A stretch of DNA of 64,000 bases, taken from assembly GCF_901538265.1 (NCBI RefSeq), contig NZ_LR593886.1:2170001-2234000 (forward strand). Reading direction: 5' to 3'. Source of the stretch: Gemmata massiliana (lineage in GTDB: Bacteria > Planctomycetota > Planctomycetia > Gemmatales > Gemmataceae). A program made the position numbers and the translations under genes. The notes under the pieces were generated by a model. That model had not been told where the DNA came from. It did no database searches and was given only the letters and a program-made list of their open reading frames with translations. Positions 26,576 through 36,537 of this stretch are shown here, piece after piece (position 1 is the stretch's first letter; every line of letters begins with the position of its first letter).

Positions 26576-28630
26576 ATGGCGAAAGACCCTTACAAGTACT
26601 TCCGCGTCGAGGCCCGGGAACTCCTGGAGGGGCTCTCCCAGGGGATCATCGACCTCGAAAAACGGGGCGTCAGCAAGGAGCTGGTGAACCGGCTGCTGCG
26701 CCTCGCGCACACGCTCAAGGGGGCGGCCCGTGTTGTCAGACAGGGGGAAGTTTCCGAACTGGCGCACGGCATCGAGGAACTGCTGGAGCCCTTCCGGGAC
26801 GCCACTGGGTTGGTCCCGCGGGACCGGATTTCGCGGCTCCTGGAACTGGTCGATACGTGCGGCGAGCGGCTCAAACCCGTCTTTTCGCCCCCCGAACAGG
26901 AACGCGCCGCGGTCCCGGCCCCGCCCCAAGAGCCGGAAGGAGCGATCACCAACGTCCGGGTCGAGATCGCCGAGATGGACACGCTCCTTTACGACCTAGC
27001 CGACGCGACCGCGCACATCGGGGCCGTGTACCAAGAAACCGCGGCGCTCGACGCCGTGGTCGAGACCGCGAACGCGCTCGTGACCGAGTTGGCCTCGGTG
27101 CCCGGGCCGAGCGACAGCGGCGCGCGCGCCCGGGCCGAAGAATTGCGCACCGCACTGAAGCGGAGCAGTCGGTCCTTGCGTGCCGGCCTCGATCGCGCCC
27201 AGCGCGACCTCGGTGCCATCCGCGACCGGGCCAGCGACCTCCGGTTGCTGCCGGCGCGGGCGATTTTTGCGCCGATGGAACGCGCCGCGCGCGACGCCGC
27301 GGACGCTCTGAAGAAGCGCGTAGTGTTTGAAGCGGCGGGCGGCGAGCACCGACTGGACGCGCACGTTTTGTTGGCGCTGCGAGACGCCCTCGCGCACGTC
27401 GTTCGGAACGCCGTGGCCCACGGCATCGAACCCGAACCCGCGCGCGCCGCGGCCGGTAAAGCCCCGGAGGGCCGGGTCCGGCTCCGCGTGCAGAAGCGGG
27501 GCAACCGCGTTCATTTCGTCGTTGACGACGACGGGGCGGGCGTCAACCTCACCGCCATTCAGGATTCTTTGATCGCAAAAAGGCTGATTCCGACCAGCGA
27601 GGCCCGGGCTTTGCAGCTCCCCGAAGCCACGCGGCTCTTGCTCCAGGGGGGGGTGAGTACCGCGCCCGAGGTCTCCGAAGTTATGGGCCGGGGCATCGGG
27701 CTCGATGTCGTGCGCGCGACGGTCGGGCGGCTAAAGGGCGAGGTCGAGTTGCGCAGCGAACCGGGCCGCGGAACGGCGCTCGAGCTCATGGTCCCGGTGT
27801 CCCTCGAGTCGATGGACGTTCTGTCCGTGAGCGCGGGCGAGTCCAGCGTGCTGATCCCGTTCGACGCGATCCGCCAAACGATGCGGCTGGCGAACAAGGA
27901 TCTGGCGCGATCGGCGAGCGGGGCGGCGCTGGTTCTCGACGGGCACACGATCCCGTTCGTCCCGCTCGCCGAGGTCTTGAGCAAGAAGCGGCTCCCGGGA
28001 TCTTGGCCACAAACGTGGACGGTGGTCGTCCTCCGGGCGCGGGGGGCGCAGGGCGCCATCGGCGTGAACCGGCTGAACGGGGTCCGGAACGTGGTTCTGC
28101 GCCCGCTCCCGGCCCTGAGCGGCTCGAGCCCCCTCGTCGCCGGCGCGACGCTCGACGGGGAAGGCAACCCGGAACTGGTTCTCGACCCGCCCGCCCTGAT
28201 TACCGCGGTTCGTTCCGTGACCGGTCCCGCGACCGAACCGGTCGTTGCCCCGCCGGCCAGCGTCCTGGTCGTCGATGACTCGCTCACCAGCCGCATGTTG
28301 GAACAAAGTATTCTGGAAACGGCCGGGTACCGAGTCGATCTGGCGGTGTCCGGGGAGGACGCACTGGAGAAAGCGAAGCAGAAACCATACGCGCTCTTCG
28401 TCGTGGACGTGGAAATGCCGGGCATGAACGGCTTCGAGTTGCTGGAGCGGTTCCGGGCCGACCCCGTTCTGCAAAAGACCCCGGCGGTCCTGGTCACCTC
28501 CCGGGCCTCCGGCGACGACCGGCGCCGGGGGGAACAGGTCGGGGCCCGCGCCCACATTGCCAAAGGGGATTTCGAGGAGGCCCACCTGCTGCGCACGATC
28601 CGCCGACTCATCGAGGGGGAATCGACGTGA
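26576..28630 (+). CDS. cheA: CheA-type histidine kinase with C-terminal receiver (WspE-like)
   Basis: 684 residues. Order: HPt (phosphoacceptor H45 in RLAHTLKGAAR), a dimerisation helix region about 125-235, a HATPase domain about 250-405 (VVRNAVAHGIEP N-box, DDDGAGV, MGRGIGLDVVR), a CheW-like regulatory domain about 405-545 and a receiver about 560-684 with D611 (VVDVEMPGMNG). It autophosphorylates on His and can pass phosphate to its own receiver and to CheB. ATG lies one base after the receptor stop; its stop overlaps the cheB GTG. Confidence 0.95.
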   Translation: MAKDPYKYFRVEARELLEGLSQGIIDLEKRGVSKELVNRLLRLAHTLKGAARVVRQGEVSELAHGIEELLEPFRDATGLVPRDRISRLLELVDTCGERLKPVFSPPEQERAAVPAPPQEPEGAITNVRVEIAEMDTLLYDLADATAHIGAVYQETAALDAVVETANALVTELASVPGPSDSGARARAEELRTALKRSSRSLRAGLDRAQRDLGAIRDRASDLRLLPARAIFAPMERAARDAADALKKRVVFEAAGGEHRLDAHVLLALRDALAHVVRNAVAHGIEPEPARAAAGKAPEGRVRLRVQKRGNRVHFVVDDDGAGVNLTAIQDSLIAKRLIPTSEARALQLPEATRLLLQGGVSTAPEVSEVMGRGIGLDVVRATVGRLKGEVELRSEPGRGTALELMVPVSLESMDVLSVSAGESSVLIPFDAIRQTMRLANKDLARSASGAALVLDGHTIPFVPLAEVLSKKRLPGSWPQTWTVVVLRARGAQGAIGVNRLNGVRNVVLRPLPALSGSSPLVAGATLDGEGNPELVLDPPALITAVRSVTGPATEPVVAPPASVLVVDDSLTSRMLEQSILETAGYRVDLAVSGEDALEKAKQKPYALFVVDVEMPGMNGFELLERFRADPVLQKTPAVLVTSRASGDDRRRGEQVGARAHIAKGDFEEAHLLRTIRRLIEGEST

Positions 28631-29727
28631 AAAAGCTCCGCGTGCTGGTCGTCGAGGATTCCCTCACGGTGCGCAAGTACCTCGTGGAGCGCCTCCAGGC
28701 CGACCCCGAGTTGGAGGTTGTTGCCGAAGCGGGGGACGGCAAACTGGCCATCGAACTGTGCGAGCGCCTGCGGCCCGACGTCGTCACGCTCGACATGATG
28801 CTCCCGGTCATGAGCGGGCTGTCCGCCACGGAGTACATCATGGCGTACTGCCCCACTCCCATCGTGATCGTCTCCGCGTCGACGAACCGCGGGGAGCTGT
28901 TCCGGACCTACGAGGCGCTCGCCGCCGGGGCGCTCGACGTGATCGAGAAGCCCCTCGCCGACACCAGCACCCCGGAGTGGGAGCGGAACCTCGTCTCCAC
29001 CATCAAAGTCGCGGCGCGCGTCAAGGTCATTACTCACCCGCGGGGCCGATTGAAGGGGGCACAATACCCCTCCCGTGTCGAGCCCATTCTGGTCGCGCCA
29101 GCACTTCCCGATTCGCCCGAAACCGCAACCCGACCGTACCGCTGCGCTGCGGTCGGCGTTTCCACCGGCGGCCCCCAGGCCCTGGCCGCCCTTCTCGGCG
29201 CGCTCCCGGTGAACTTCCCGCTCCCGCTCCTCATCGTGATGCACATCGGCCACACGTTCGGGGGCGCGTTCGCCGAGTGGTTGGCCGACCAGTCCGCAGT
29301 TCCCGTGTCCGTAGCGGTCCACGGTCAGCCGCTGCCCGGGTACGGCGAGCCGGGCGCGGTGCTGGCGCCCCCGGACCGGCACCTCGTCGTTCGGGGGGGC
29401 CACTTCCGTCTCACCAACGAGCCCGAGGTCCACTCGTGTCGGCCGGCGGTGGACGTGTTGTTCCAATCCGTTGCCCAGGAAATCGGCCCCCGAGCGATCG
29501 GCGTGCTCATGACGGGGATGGGCCGCGACGGCGCCCGGGGACTGCTGGCCATGCGCAGCGCAGGTGCGATGACACTGGCGCAGGACGAGGAGTCGTCCGT
29601 CGTGTTCGGCATGCCGCGCGAAGCAATCCTGCTGGGCGCGGCCCAGCGCGTGCTCCCGTTGGACGAGCTGGCGCCGACTCTAATCGCACTCGGAGCGGCG
29701 GGGGGGCCGGGGGCGCGGAAATCATGA
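28627..29727 (+). CDS. cheB: CheB-type receptor methylesterase/response regulator
   Basis: GTG 28627 overlaps the cheA stop (GTGA). 366 residues: receiver about 1-125 with D56 (VTLDMMLP) and K in VIEKPL, then a methylesterase domain with S179 (GVSTGGPQ), H206 (VMHIGHTF) and D301 (MTGMGRDGA). It hydrolyses receptor methyl esters or deamidates Gln when phosphorylated. WspF is the counterpart in Wsp systems. Confidence 0.95.
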   Translation: MKKLRVLVVEDSLTVRKYLVERLQADPELEVVAEAGDGKLAIELCERLRPDVVTLDMMLPVMSGLSATEYIMAYCPTPIVIVSASTNRGELFRTYEALAAGALDVIEKPLADTSTPEWERNLVSTIKVAARVKVITHPRGRLKGAQYPSRVEPILVAPALPDSPETATRPYRCAAVGVSTGGPQALAALLGALPVNFPLPLLIVMHIGHTFGGAFAEWLADQSAVPVSVAVHGQPLPGYGEPGAVLAPPDRHLVVRGGHFRLTNEPEVHSCRPAVDVLFQSVAQEIGPRAIGVLMTGMGRDGARGLLAMRSAGAMTLAQDEESSVVFGMPREAILLGAAQRVLPLDELAPTLIALGAAGGPGARKS

Positions 29728-32081
29728 ACCCTCAAATTCTCGTAGTCGATGACAGCCTGACGGTCCGGATGGATCTGGAGGAGGCGTTCTCCGAAGCCGG
29801 GTTCGCGCCGGTACTCTGTGCCGATCTCGCGTCCGCCCGCACGGTTCTCGCTCGGGGGGCGATCGCTCTGGCGGTTCTGGACGTATTACTACCCGACGGC
29901 GACGGAATGGACCTCCTCGCCGAGATCCGAGCGAACCCCGCGCTTGCGAGCACCCCCGTGCTCGTCTTGTCCGCGGAGGCCGACGTCCGCGACCGGGTGC
30001 GGGGACTGGTGGTTGGGGCGAACGGCTACCTCGGCAAGCCCTACGACCGGCGCGACGTCGTCGACCGCGCCCGGGAACTCATCCGCCAGCGGTCCGCTCT
30101 CCCGGGAGGCCCCGCGCCGCTCGTTCTGATTATTGAAGACAGTCCGACGTTTCGGGAAGAACTGCGCGCGGTTCTGGAGTCCGGTGGGTACACGGTCCGC
30201 GCCGCCGGGACCGGTGAAGAGGGGGTGCGCCTCGCCGCCCAACTCCGGCCCGCCGGCGTCGTGGTCGATGGCCAGCTCCCCGGCATCGACGGCGCCACGG
30301 TGGTCCGCCGAATCCGCTCGAACCCGGCGCTCCGCCACATCCCGTGCCTCCTCCTCACCGGCTCGGTGGGAACGGACTACGAGCTCCAGGCACTGGACGC
30401 CGGCGCGGACAGTTACGTCCGCAAGGAGGAGGGCACGGAAGTCGTTCTCAGTCGGCTCGCCACGCTCCTGCGCTCGGCGGTCGCGCCGACGGCACTGGAG
30501 CGGCAACTCTCCCCCACGGGGCCGAAGCGCGTTCTGGCCGTGGACGACAGCCCGACGTTCCTGGACGCGGTGACGCAGGAACTCCGGCAGGACGAGTACG
30601 AGGTGTTCCGGGCCTCGTCCGGGGACGGCGCGATGGAGTTCCTCGCGCACCAGCCGGTCGATTGCGTCCTGCTCGACCTGGTGATGCCCGGAATGACGGG
30701 CGAGGAGACGTGCCGGCGCATCAAGGCGCTCCCGGGGTTCCGGGACGTTCCCGTGATGATTCTGACCGCGAACAAGGACCAGGAGGCCCTCCTCAGTTGC
30801 CTCAAAGCAGGCGCGGACGACTACATTCCGAAGGGGGTCGAGTTCGACGTGCTCCGGGGCCGGGTGCGGGCGCAACTGCGGCGCAAGCAGTACGAGGGAG
30901 AGAACCGCCTCATCCAAGAGGTCGTATCGACCCTCCGCAAGAGCGAGGCGCTGTTGGGGGGGCTGTTCGAGTCCGCGCCGGACGCGATCGTCGTCACCGA
31001 CCGCGACGGGCGGATCGTCCGGATCAACGCCCAGGCCGAGGCGATCTTCGGGTACGGCCGGGGAGAAGTGCTCAACCAACCGGTCGAGGTGCTAATGCCC
31101 GACCGGTTCCGGGACCAACACGGCCCCCTGCGCCGGTCCTTCGTGGCCGACCCGCGGCGCCGGGCCATCGCCCCCGAGCGCGAGCTGTGGGGGCGCCGGA
31201 AGGACGGGCGCGAGTTCCCGGCCGACATCGTGCTCGGCCCGGTGGTGACGGAGGAAGGGGTGCTCGTGCTGGCGACCGTGCGGGACGTGACCGCGCGCCG
31301 GGAGATGGAACTCGCGCTCCAGGCCCGGAACGAAGAGGTGCGCGAGATCTCCCAGCAGCTCTGGCAGACGGCGAAGCTGGCCACGATGGGCGAACTGGCG
31401 GCCAGCATCGCCCACGAGCTGAACAACCCGCTGGGCACGGTCAGCCTCGGGATCGAGGAGCTGCTCGCGCAGGCGCCGGCGGGCTCGCCCGCGCACCGGG
31501 AACTGAAGATCATGGAGCAGGAGACCGAGCGGATGGCCCGCCTGGTGGCCGACCTGCTCCAGTTCAGCCGGCCCGGGCAGCAGCAGGTGTCCACGTTCGA
31601 GGTGAGCGAGGAGATCGAAAAGACCCTCGAGCTGAGCCTCTTCTTCCTCCGCAAGCGCGGCGTCGAAGTGGTCCGGCAGTTCGCCCCCGACCCGCCCCTC
31701 ATTCAGGGGGACCGGCAGCAGCTCCGCCAGGTGTTCCTCAACCTGATCGTCAACGCCAGCGACGCGATGCCCCACGGAGGGGCGCTGACCATTCGGGTCG
31801 GCGCGGGCGCCCTGGCGGACGCGGCGCCCGCGGTCGCGCTCGAGTTCGCCGACTCCGGCACCGGTATCCCGCCCGAGAACCTCTCGAAGATCATGGAGCC
31901 CTTCTTCACGACCAAGGAGCCGGGCAAGGGAACCGGCCTGGGGCTGGCGATCTGCCGCCGGATCGTACACGAGCACCGCGGAACGATCGGGCTGAGTAGC
32001 GCGGTGGGGGCGGGCACCACGGTCCGGATCGCGCTGCCCGTTCACAACGGGGAGAACGGCCACCACCTGGACTCGGGGTGA
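29724..32081 (+). CDS. Triple-receiver, PAS-containing histidine kinase
   Basis: ATG 29724 overlaps the cheB stop (ATGA); 785 residues. Three receivers come first (aspartates in VLDVLLPDGDG, VVDGQLPGIDG, LLDLVMPGMTG). A PAS domain about 405-530 (LFESAPDAIVVTDRDGRIV) follows, then HisKA (MGELAASIAHELNNPLG), HATPase (NLIVNASDAM, SGTGIPP, GKGTGLGLAI) and a short tail. Phosphate from CheA-REC could reach the receivers and set kinase activity. Receivers 2 and 3 have altered switch-Lys surroundings (VRKEEG, IPKGVE), so they may differ in role. No DNA-binding domain is present. Confidence 0.9.
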   Translation: MNPQILVVDDSLTVRMDLEEAFSEAGFAPVLCADLASARTVLARGAIALAVLDVLLPDGDGMDLLAEIRANPALASTPVLVLSAEADVRDRVRGLVVGANGYLGKPYDRRDVVDRARELIRQRSALPGGPAPLVLIIEDSPTFREELRAVLESGGYTVRAAGTGEEGVRLAAQLRPAGVVVDGQLPGIDGATVVRRIRSNPALRHIPCLLLTGSVGTDYELQALDAGADSYVRKEEGTEVVLSRLATLLRSAVAPTALERQLSPTGPKRVLAVDDSPTFLDAVTQELRQDEYEVFRASSGDGAMEFLAHQPVDCVLLDLVMPGMTGEETCRRIKALPGFRDVPVMILTANKDQEALLSCLKAGADDYIPKGVEFDVLRGRVRAQLRRKQYEGENRLIQEVVSTLRKSEALLGGLFESAPDAIVVTDRDGRIVRINAQAEAIFGYGRGEVLNQPVEVLMPDRFRDQHGPLRRSFVADPRRRAIAPERELWGRRKDGREFPADIVLGPVVTEEGVLVLATVRDVTARREMELALQARNEEVREISQQLWQTAKLATMGELAASIAHELNNPLGTVSLGIEELLAQAPAGSPAHRELKIMEQETERMARLVADLLQFSRPGQQQVSTFEVSEEIEKTLELSLFFLRKRGVEVVRQFAPDPPLIQGDRQQLRQVFLNLIVNASDAMPHGGALTIRVGAGALADAAPAVALEFADSGTGIPPENLSKIMEPFFTTKEPGKGTGLGLAICRRIVHEHRGTIGLSSAVGAGTTVRIALPVHNGENGHHLDSG

Positions 32082-35000
32082 GCGCCCGCGCGCGACGGCC
32101 CGTGTCGAGCCATTTACCGGAGGGTGCTGCCTTGCCCGATTCCAGCCTGGGGCGGTTACTCATTGTCGACGACGAGATCGAGTTGCTCAACTCGCTCGCG
32201 GACAAGCTCGCGAAGCAGGGCTACGAGACGGTGCGGTTCTCCGCGCCCCGGGACGCGCTGCTCGCGCTGGAGAGCGAGACCTTCGACCTGCTGTTGACGG
32301 ACCTGATGATGCCGGGGATGGACGGCATCGCGCTGCTCCAGGCGGCCCGCCGGATCGACCCGGAACTGGCCGGGATCGTGATGACGGGTCAGGCGACCGT
32401 GCAAACGGCGGTCGACGCCATGAAGACCGGGGCCCTCGATTACGTCCTGAAGCCGTTCAAGATCAATACGATTCTGCCCGCCCTGGCCCGGGCCCTGGAG
32501 GTGCGCCGGCTCCGCCGGGAGAACATCCAACTGCGCGAGACGGTGGGGATCTACGAGCTGTGCAACGCGATCTCGTTCACCCTCGACCACCCGACCCTCC
32601 TGAACAAGGTCGTCGACGCGGCGCTGCAGCAGTGCGAGGCCGAGGAAGCTTCGGTCATGTTGCCCACCGAGACCGGGGACGAGCTCCGGGTCGCCGCCAT
32701 CCGGGGCGAGGGGCGCGGGTACCTGATCGGTGAGCGCGTGTTCCTGAGCCAGGGGATCGCGGGGTGGGTGGCCCGGCACGGCGAATCGGTGGCGATCTCC
32801 GGGACGGCGTACGATCCCCGTTTCGCACCCGTCCAGCCCCGCACCGATATCCGCTTCGCGATTTCCATGCCCATGCTGGTAGGCGGGAAGTTGATCGGGG
32901 TTCTAAACGTCAACTCGACGAGCCGGCGCCGCGCGTTCACCCCGGGGCAGGTCAAGGCGCTCAGCATTCTCGCCAACACGGGCGCGGCGGCCCTGGAGAG
33001 CGCGCGGCTCCACACGGCGCTGCGGCGCGCCGAGGAGCAGTACCGGTCCATCTTCGAGAACGCCTCAGAGGGCATCCTCCAGTCCACACCGGACGGGCAG
33101 GTGCAGATCGCGAACCCCGAGGCGGCCCGGATGCTGGGGTACGACTCGACCGACGACCTCGTCACCAACGTGCGCGATTTGGGGGCACAGGTCTACGAGA
33201 TCAGCGAGGACCGGACCGAGGTGGTTCGGTTGCTGGAGGAACGGGGCCGGGTGCGCGATCTCGAGTTACCAATGGTCCGGAAGGACGGAACCCGGATTTG
33301 GGTGTCGCTGAGCGGTCGGGCGGTCCGGGATCAGCACGGGAAGACACTGAGGTACGAGAGTACGCTCGGGGACATCACCCGGCGCAAGCAGGCCGAATGG
33401 CGGTCCGCTGCCGAGCACCACGTGGCCCGGATCTTGGCCGAGGCCCCGTCGCTGACCGAGGCCCTCTCCCGCACCCTCCGGGCACTCGGCGAGGATTTGG
33501 GCTGGGAGCAGTGCGCGATGTGGCGTGTGGACCCCCAAGACCGGGTGCTGCGGTGCGCGGAGATCTGGCGCCCCCAGCCCGGCGCGCGGGGCGAACCCGA
33601 ACCGTTCAGCCGCTCCGCCACGCTCTCGCGCGGGAACGGGCGGCCCGGGCGCGTTTGGGCGCTCGGACAAACCGTCTGGGTTCCGGACATCACCGTGGAC
33701 GCCGATGTCTTGCGGCGGAATCCGGCGGAGCAGACCGAGTACCGGGGCGCGGTCGCGTTCCCGATTCTGGTCGGGGCGGACGTTCTGGGGGTCATCGAGC
33801 TCTTCAGCCGGGAGGTGCGCCCGCCGGACCCGGCGCTCTTGGGGACACTTGACACGGTCGGTAACCAGCTCGGCGTGTTCATCGAGCGCAGACGCGCCGA
33901 GGAGGAACGCGACCGGTTCTTCGAGCTGTCGGTAGACATGCTCTGCGTGATCGGGTTCGACGGCCGATTCCAGATCGTCAACCCCGCTTGGGCGACAACT
34001 CTTGGCTGGCCCCCGGAAGAGTTTTCGGGCCGTCCGTACACCGATCTCATGCACCCGGACGACCGCGGGGGGGCCGGCCCCGACGCACTCGCGGCCGGTT
34101 CCGCGGCCCCGCTCTCGTTCGAGAACCGGTACCGCTGCGCGGACGGGTCGTACAAGTGGTTGTCTTGGCGTGCGGTGACCGATCCGGCCCGGCGGGTCGT
34201 GTACGCCTCGGCTCGCGACACAACGGCGAAGCGGCAGGTCGAAGCCGAGCTGCAACTACGGGACCGGGCCGTTCGGGCGGTCACGCAGGGGATCCTGATC
34301 GCGGACGCGGCGCAACCGGATAACCCAATTATCTACGCTACGCCCGGGTTCGAAAGAATGACCGGGTACGGGGTGGAAGAAGTGCTCGGCCGCAACTGCC
34401 GGTTCCTCCAGGGGCCGGACACCGATCGGGCAACGGTGTCCCGGTTGCGCGAGGCGATCCGCGTGGGCGAATCGTGCAGCGCGGAGCTCCTGAATTACCG
34501 GAAGGACCGAACGCCGTTTTGGAACGATTTGTCCGTCGCCCCGGTCCGGGACGAGACCGGGCGGCTGACGCACTTCGTGGGGGTTCTGACCGACGTTACG
34601 TCCCGGCGGCATTTGGAGACGCAACTGCACCAGTCTCAGAAAATGGACGCCATCGGTCGGTTGGCGGGCGGAGTGGCGCACGATTTCAACAACCTGCTGA
34701 CCGTCATCAACGGGTACAGTGACTTGCTCCTGGAGCGGCTCCCGGCGGCCGATCCTAACCGCGAGCTGGTCGCCGAAATCTATCACGCGGGGGAGTGCTC
34801 GGCCGGCCTGACCCGTCAGCTCTTGGCGTTCAGCCGCCAACAGATCCTGGCCCCGCGGGTACTCGATCTGAGCGCGGTGGTGGCCGATACCGAGAGGATG
34901 CTCCGGCGGCTGATCGGAGAGGACATCCGGCTGTCCACCGCTTCGGACCCGGGGCTGTGGGCCGTCCGGGCCGACCCGGGGCAAATCGAACAAGTGCTCC

Positions 35001-35773
35001 TGAATCTGGCGGTAAACGCCCGAGACGCGATGCCCCGCGGCGGCCAACTGACGATCGAAATCCGGAACATTGAACTCGACGCCGCGTACACTCGAACACA
35101 CCCGGACGCCCGTTCCGGTCCGCACGTTCAGATAGCCGTGTCGGACACCGGGTGTGGGATGAGCCCGGAAGTAATGGGCCGAATCTTCGAGCCGTTTTAC
35201 ACCACCAAGGACCTCGGCAAGGGGACCGGCCTCGGCCTCTCTACCGTTCACGGGATCGTGAAACAATCTGGTGGGCACCTCGGGGTGTACTCTGAAGTCG
35301 GTGTCGGGACGACGTTCAAGGTGTACCTTCCGCGCGTGAATGAAACCGGCACCGGTCCCCAACTACAGTCCGGCCCCCTCCAGACGAGCACGGGAACGGA
35401 GACGATCCTCCTCGTGGAGGACGAGGACCGGATCCGCTCACTTAGTCAGCACATTCTGGTCGGGTGCGGGTACGCGGTCCTCGCGGCGGCCAACGGGGAC
35501 GAGGCGGCGGAAGTTGCCGCGGGTCACGAGGCCCCGATCCATCTCTTGGTGACGGATGTGGTGATGCCGGGGGCCGGGGGGCGGACCGTTGCGGCGAGTG
35601 TGGCGAAGCACCATCCCGGGGTTCGGGTGCTGTTCGTCAGCGGGTACACGGACGACGCGGTGGTCCGGCACGGGGTACTGGAAGCGGGCGTGAACTTCCT
35701 TCAGAAGCCATTTTCGCCCGCGGCTCTGGCCCAAAAGGTTCGGGCGATTCTCGATGGAGGTGAAGGAACGTAA
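32078..35773 (+). CDS. LOV-domain multi-sensor hybrid histidine kinase
   Basis: GTG 32078 overlaps the previous stop (GTGA); 1231 residues. Order: receiver (D75, LLLTDLMMPG), GAF about 165-315, PAS about 322-445, GAF about 450-610, PAS about 615-725, LOV-type PAS about 728-845, HisKA with H868 (GGVAHDFNNLL), HATPase (NLAVNARDAM, DTGCGM, GKGTGLGLST), receiver (D1160, LLVTDVVMPG). The LOV core is complete: GRNCRFLQG with C774 as the flavin-adduct cysteine, then NYRKDRTPFWN and THFVGV. This predicts an FMN-binding blue-light input. No output DNA-binding domain is present, so the partner regulator is elsewhere. Confidence 0.93.
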   Translation: MSARARRPVSSHLPEGAALPDSSLGRLLIVDDEIELLNSLADKLAKQGYETVRFSAPRDALLALESETFDLLLTDLMMPGMDGIALLQAARRIDPELAGIVMTGQATVQTAVDAMKTGALDYVLKPFKINTILPALARALEVRRLRRENIQLRETVGIYELCNAISFTLDHPTLLNKVVDAALQQCEAEEASVMLPTETGDELRVAAIRGEGRGYLIGERVFLSQGIAGWVARHGESVAISGTAYDPRFAPVQPRTDIRFAISMPMLVGGKLIGVLNVNSTSRRRAFTPGQVKALSILANTGAAALESARLHTALRRAEEQYRSIFENASEGILQSTPDGQVQIANPEAARMLGYDSTDDLVTNVRDLGAQVYEISEDRTEVVRLLEERGRVRDLELPMVRKDGTRIWVSLSGRAVRDQHGKTLRYESTLGDITRRKQAEWRSAAEHHVARILAEAPSLTEALSRTLRALGEDLGWEQCAMWRVDPQDRVLRCAEIWRPQPGARGEPEPFSRSATLSRGNGRPGRVWALGQTVWVPDITVDADVLRRNPAEQTEYRGAVAFPILVGADVLGVIELFSREVRPPDPALLGTLDTVGNQLGVFIERRRAEEERDRFFELSVDMLCVIGFDGRFQIVNPAWATTLGWPPEEFSGRPYTDLMHPDDRGGAGPDALAAGSAAPLSFENRYRCADGSYKWLSWRAVTDPARRVVYASARDTTAKRQVEAELQLRDRAVRAVTQGILIADAAQPDNPIIYATPGFERMTGYGVEEVLGRNCRFLQGPDTDRATVSRLREAIRVGESCSAELLNYRKDRTPFWNDLSVAPVRDETGRLTHFVGVLTDVTSRRHLETQLHQSQKMDAIGRLAGGVAHDFNNLLTVINGYSDLLLERLPAADPNRELVAEIYHAGECSAGLTRQLLAFSRQQILAPRVLDLSAVVADTERMLRRLIGEDIRLSTASDPGLWAVRADPGQIEQVLLNLAVNARDAMPRGGQLTIEIRNIELDAAYTRTHPDARSGPHVQIAVSDTGCGMSPEVMGRIFEPFYTTKDLGKGTGLGLSTVHGIVKQSGGHLGVYSEVGVGTTFKVYLPRVNETGTGPQLQSGPLQTSTGTETILLVEDEDRIRSLSQHILVGCGYAVLAAANGDEAAEVAAGHEAPIHLLVTDVVMPGAGGRTVAASVAKHHPGVRVLFVSGYTDDAVVRHGVLEAGVNFLQKPFSPAALAQKVRAILDGGEGT

Positions 35774-36129
35774 GCGCCTTATGAAATTTTCAATTACCCA
35801 CAACTTGGGTCTTTAACTCGAAGGCGAGCATGATGTCGGTGAGCCGGGCGGGTCCTCGTCAGACCACCACGGTGCCCGGTGGTGGATCGTTCTCTTGTGC
35901 CAGGGACTCTCCTGTCGCGTGCGGCGAGGTTGAACCGCTCGGTGCTCGCATCTCACAGTGCACCCCGAAGGCGGTGACGGGTGCCCGTGCCGAGCCGGCA
36001 CACGGATTACGAGCCATCGCGGGGGGCAGCTGGCCCGTGTCGTACTCGCGGCCAGGACGTCGAGGGCTTGCGCGGCTGTCGGGCGGCGGGCAGAAATTTA
36101 CCAAACAGCCTCATGGTTGTATAATTCAG
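35774..36129. other. Gap after the chemosensory operon
   Basis: About 355 bases without a supportable gene. Nothing like a strong terminator hairpin was seen immediately after 35773. The far end joins a kinase pseudogene. Confidence 0.5.
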
Positions 36130-36537
36130 TCGCTCGGGCAGGTCCGGACGGAGGCCGATTGGGGCACCGGCTTCGCAGTACAGATCGCACGGAGCACGCT
36201 CGCCACGGTGTTCCCGGGGAACGCAGTTCTACCGGTCGCCATCTCGTACAGTACCGCGCCGAGGGCGAATCCGAGGCCGGCACCACCGGCTGGCCTTCGA
36301 TGAGTTCCGGGGCCACGAAGCGAGGGGTTCCGGCCGGCGCACTGTTGGCCGGAGCCCCGACCACACCGGCCCGGTTTTCAAGAGTACGTTCGCCGGTTTC
36401 AGGTCGCGGGATCGGCCGCGCCCCCGTGTTGCGTGAGGTGCGCTTCCCGACAGTCGCTGGCCACATACTCTATCGCCAGGTGGCACCCCGACTGATTCCC
36501 CGACCGCGTAAACGGCGCCCACGTTCTCGTGTCGGAT
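36130..36537 (-). pseudogene. Ser/Thr protein kinase catalytic-domain remnant
   Basis: Minus-strand frames carry subdomain pieces: IRHENVGAVYAVGE, RDLKPANVLLK (catalytic loop), AGTPRFVAPELIEGQ (activation-loop APE region) and FALGAVLYEMATGRTAFPG (subdomain IX), spread over at least three frames. The nucleotide-binding lobe and the usual C-terminal sensor region are missing. Planctomycetes carry many such STKs; this copy is dead. Confidence 0.7.

Noticed and set aside
27559-29466. Minus-strand ORF of 635 codons opposite cheA and cheB
   Set aside because: Shadow frame; the opposite strand encodes two complete enzymes with catalytic residues.
30344-31999. Plus-strand alternate frame of 551 codons inside the triple-receiver kinase
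   Set aside because: Composition is Arg/Gly/Ala-rich with no domains, and the kinase frame spans the same DNA.
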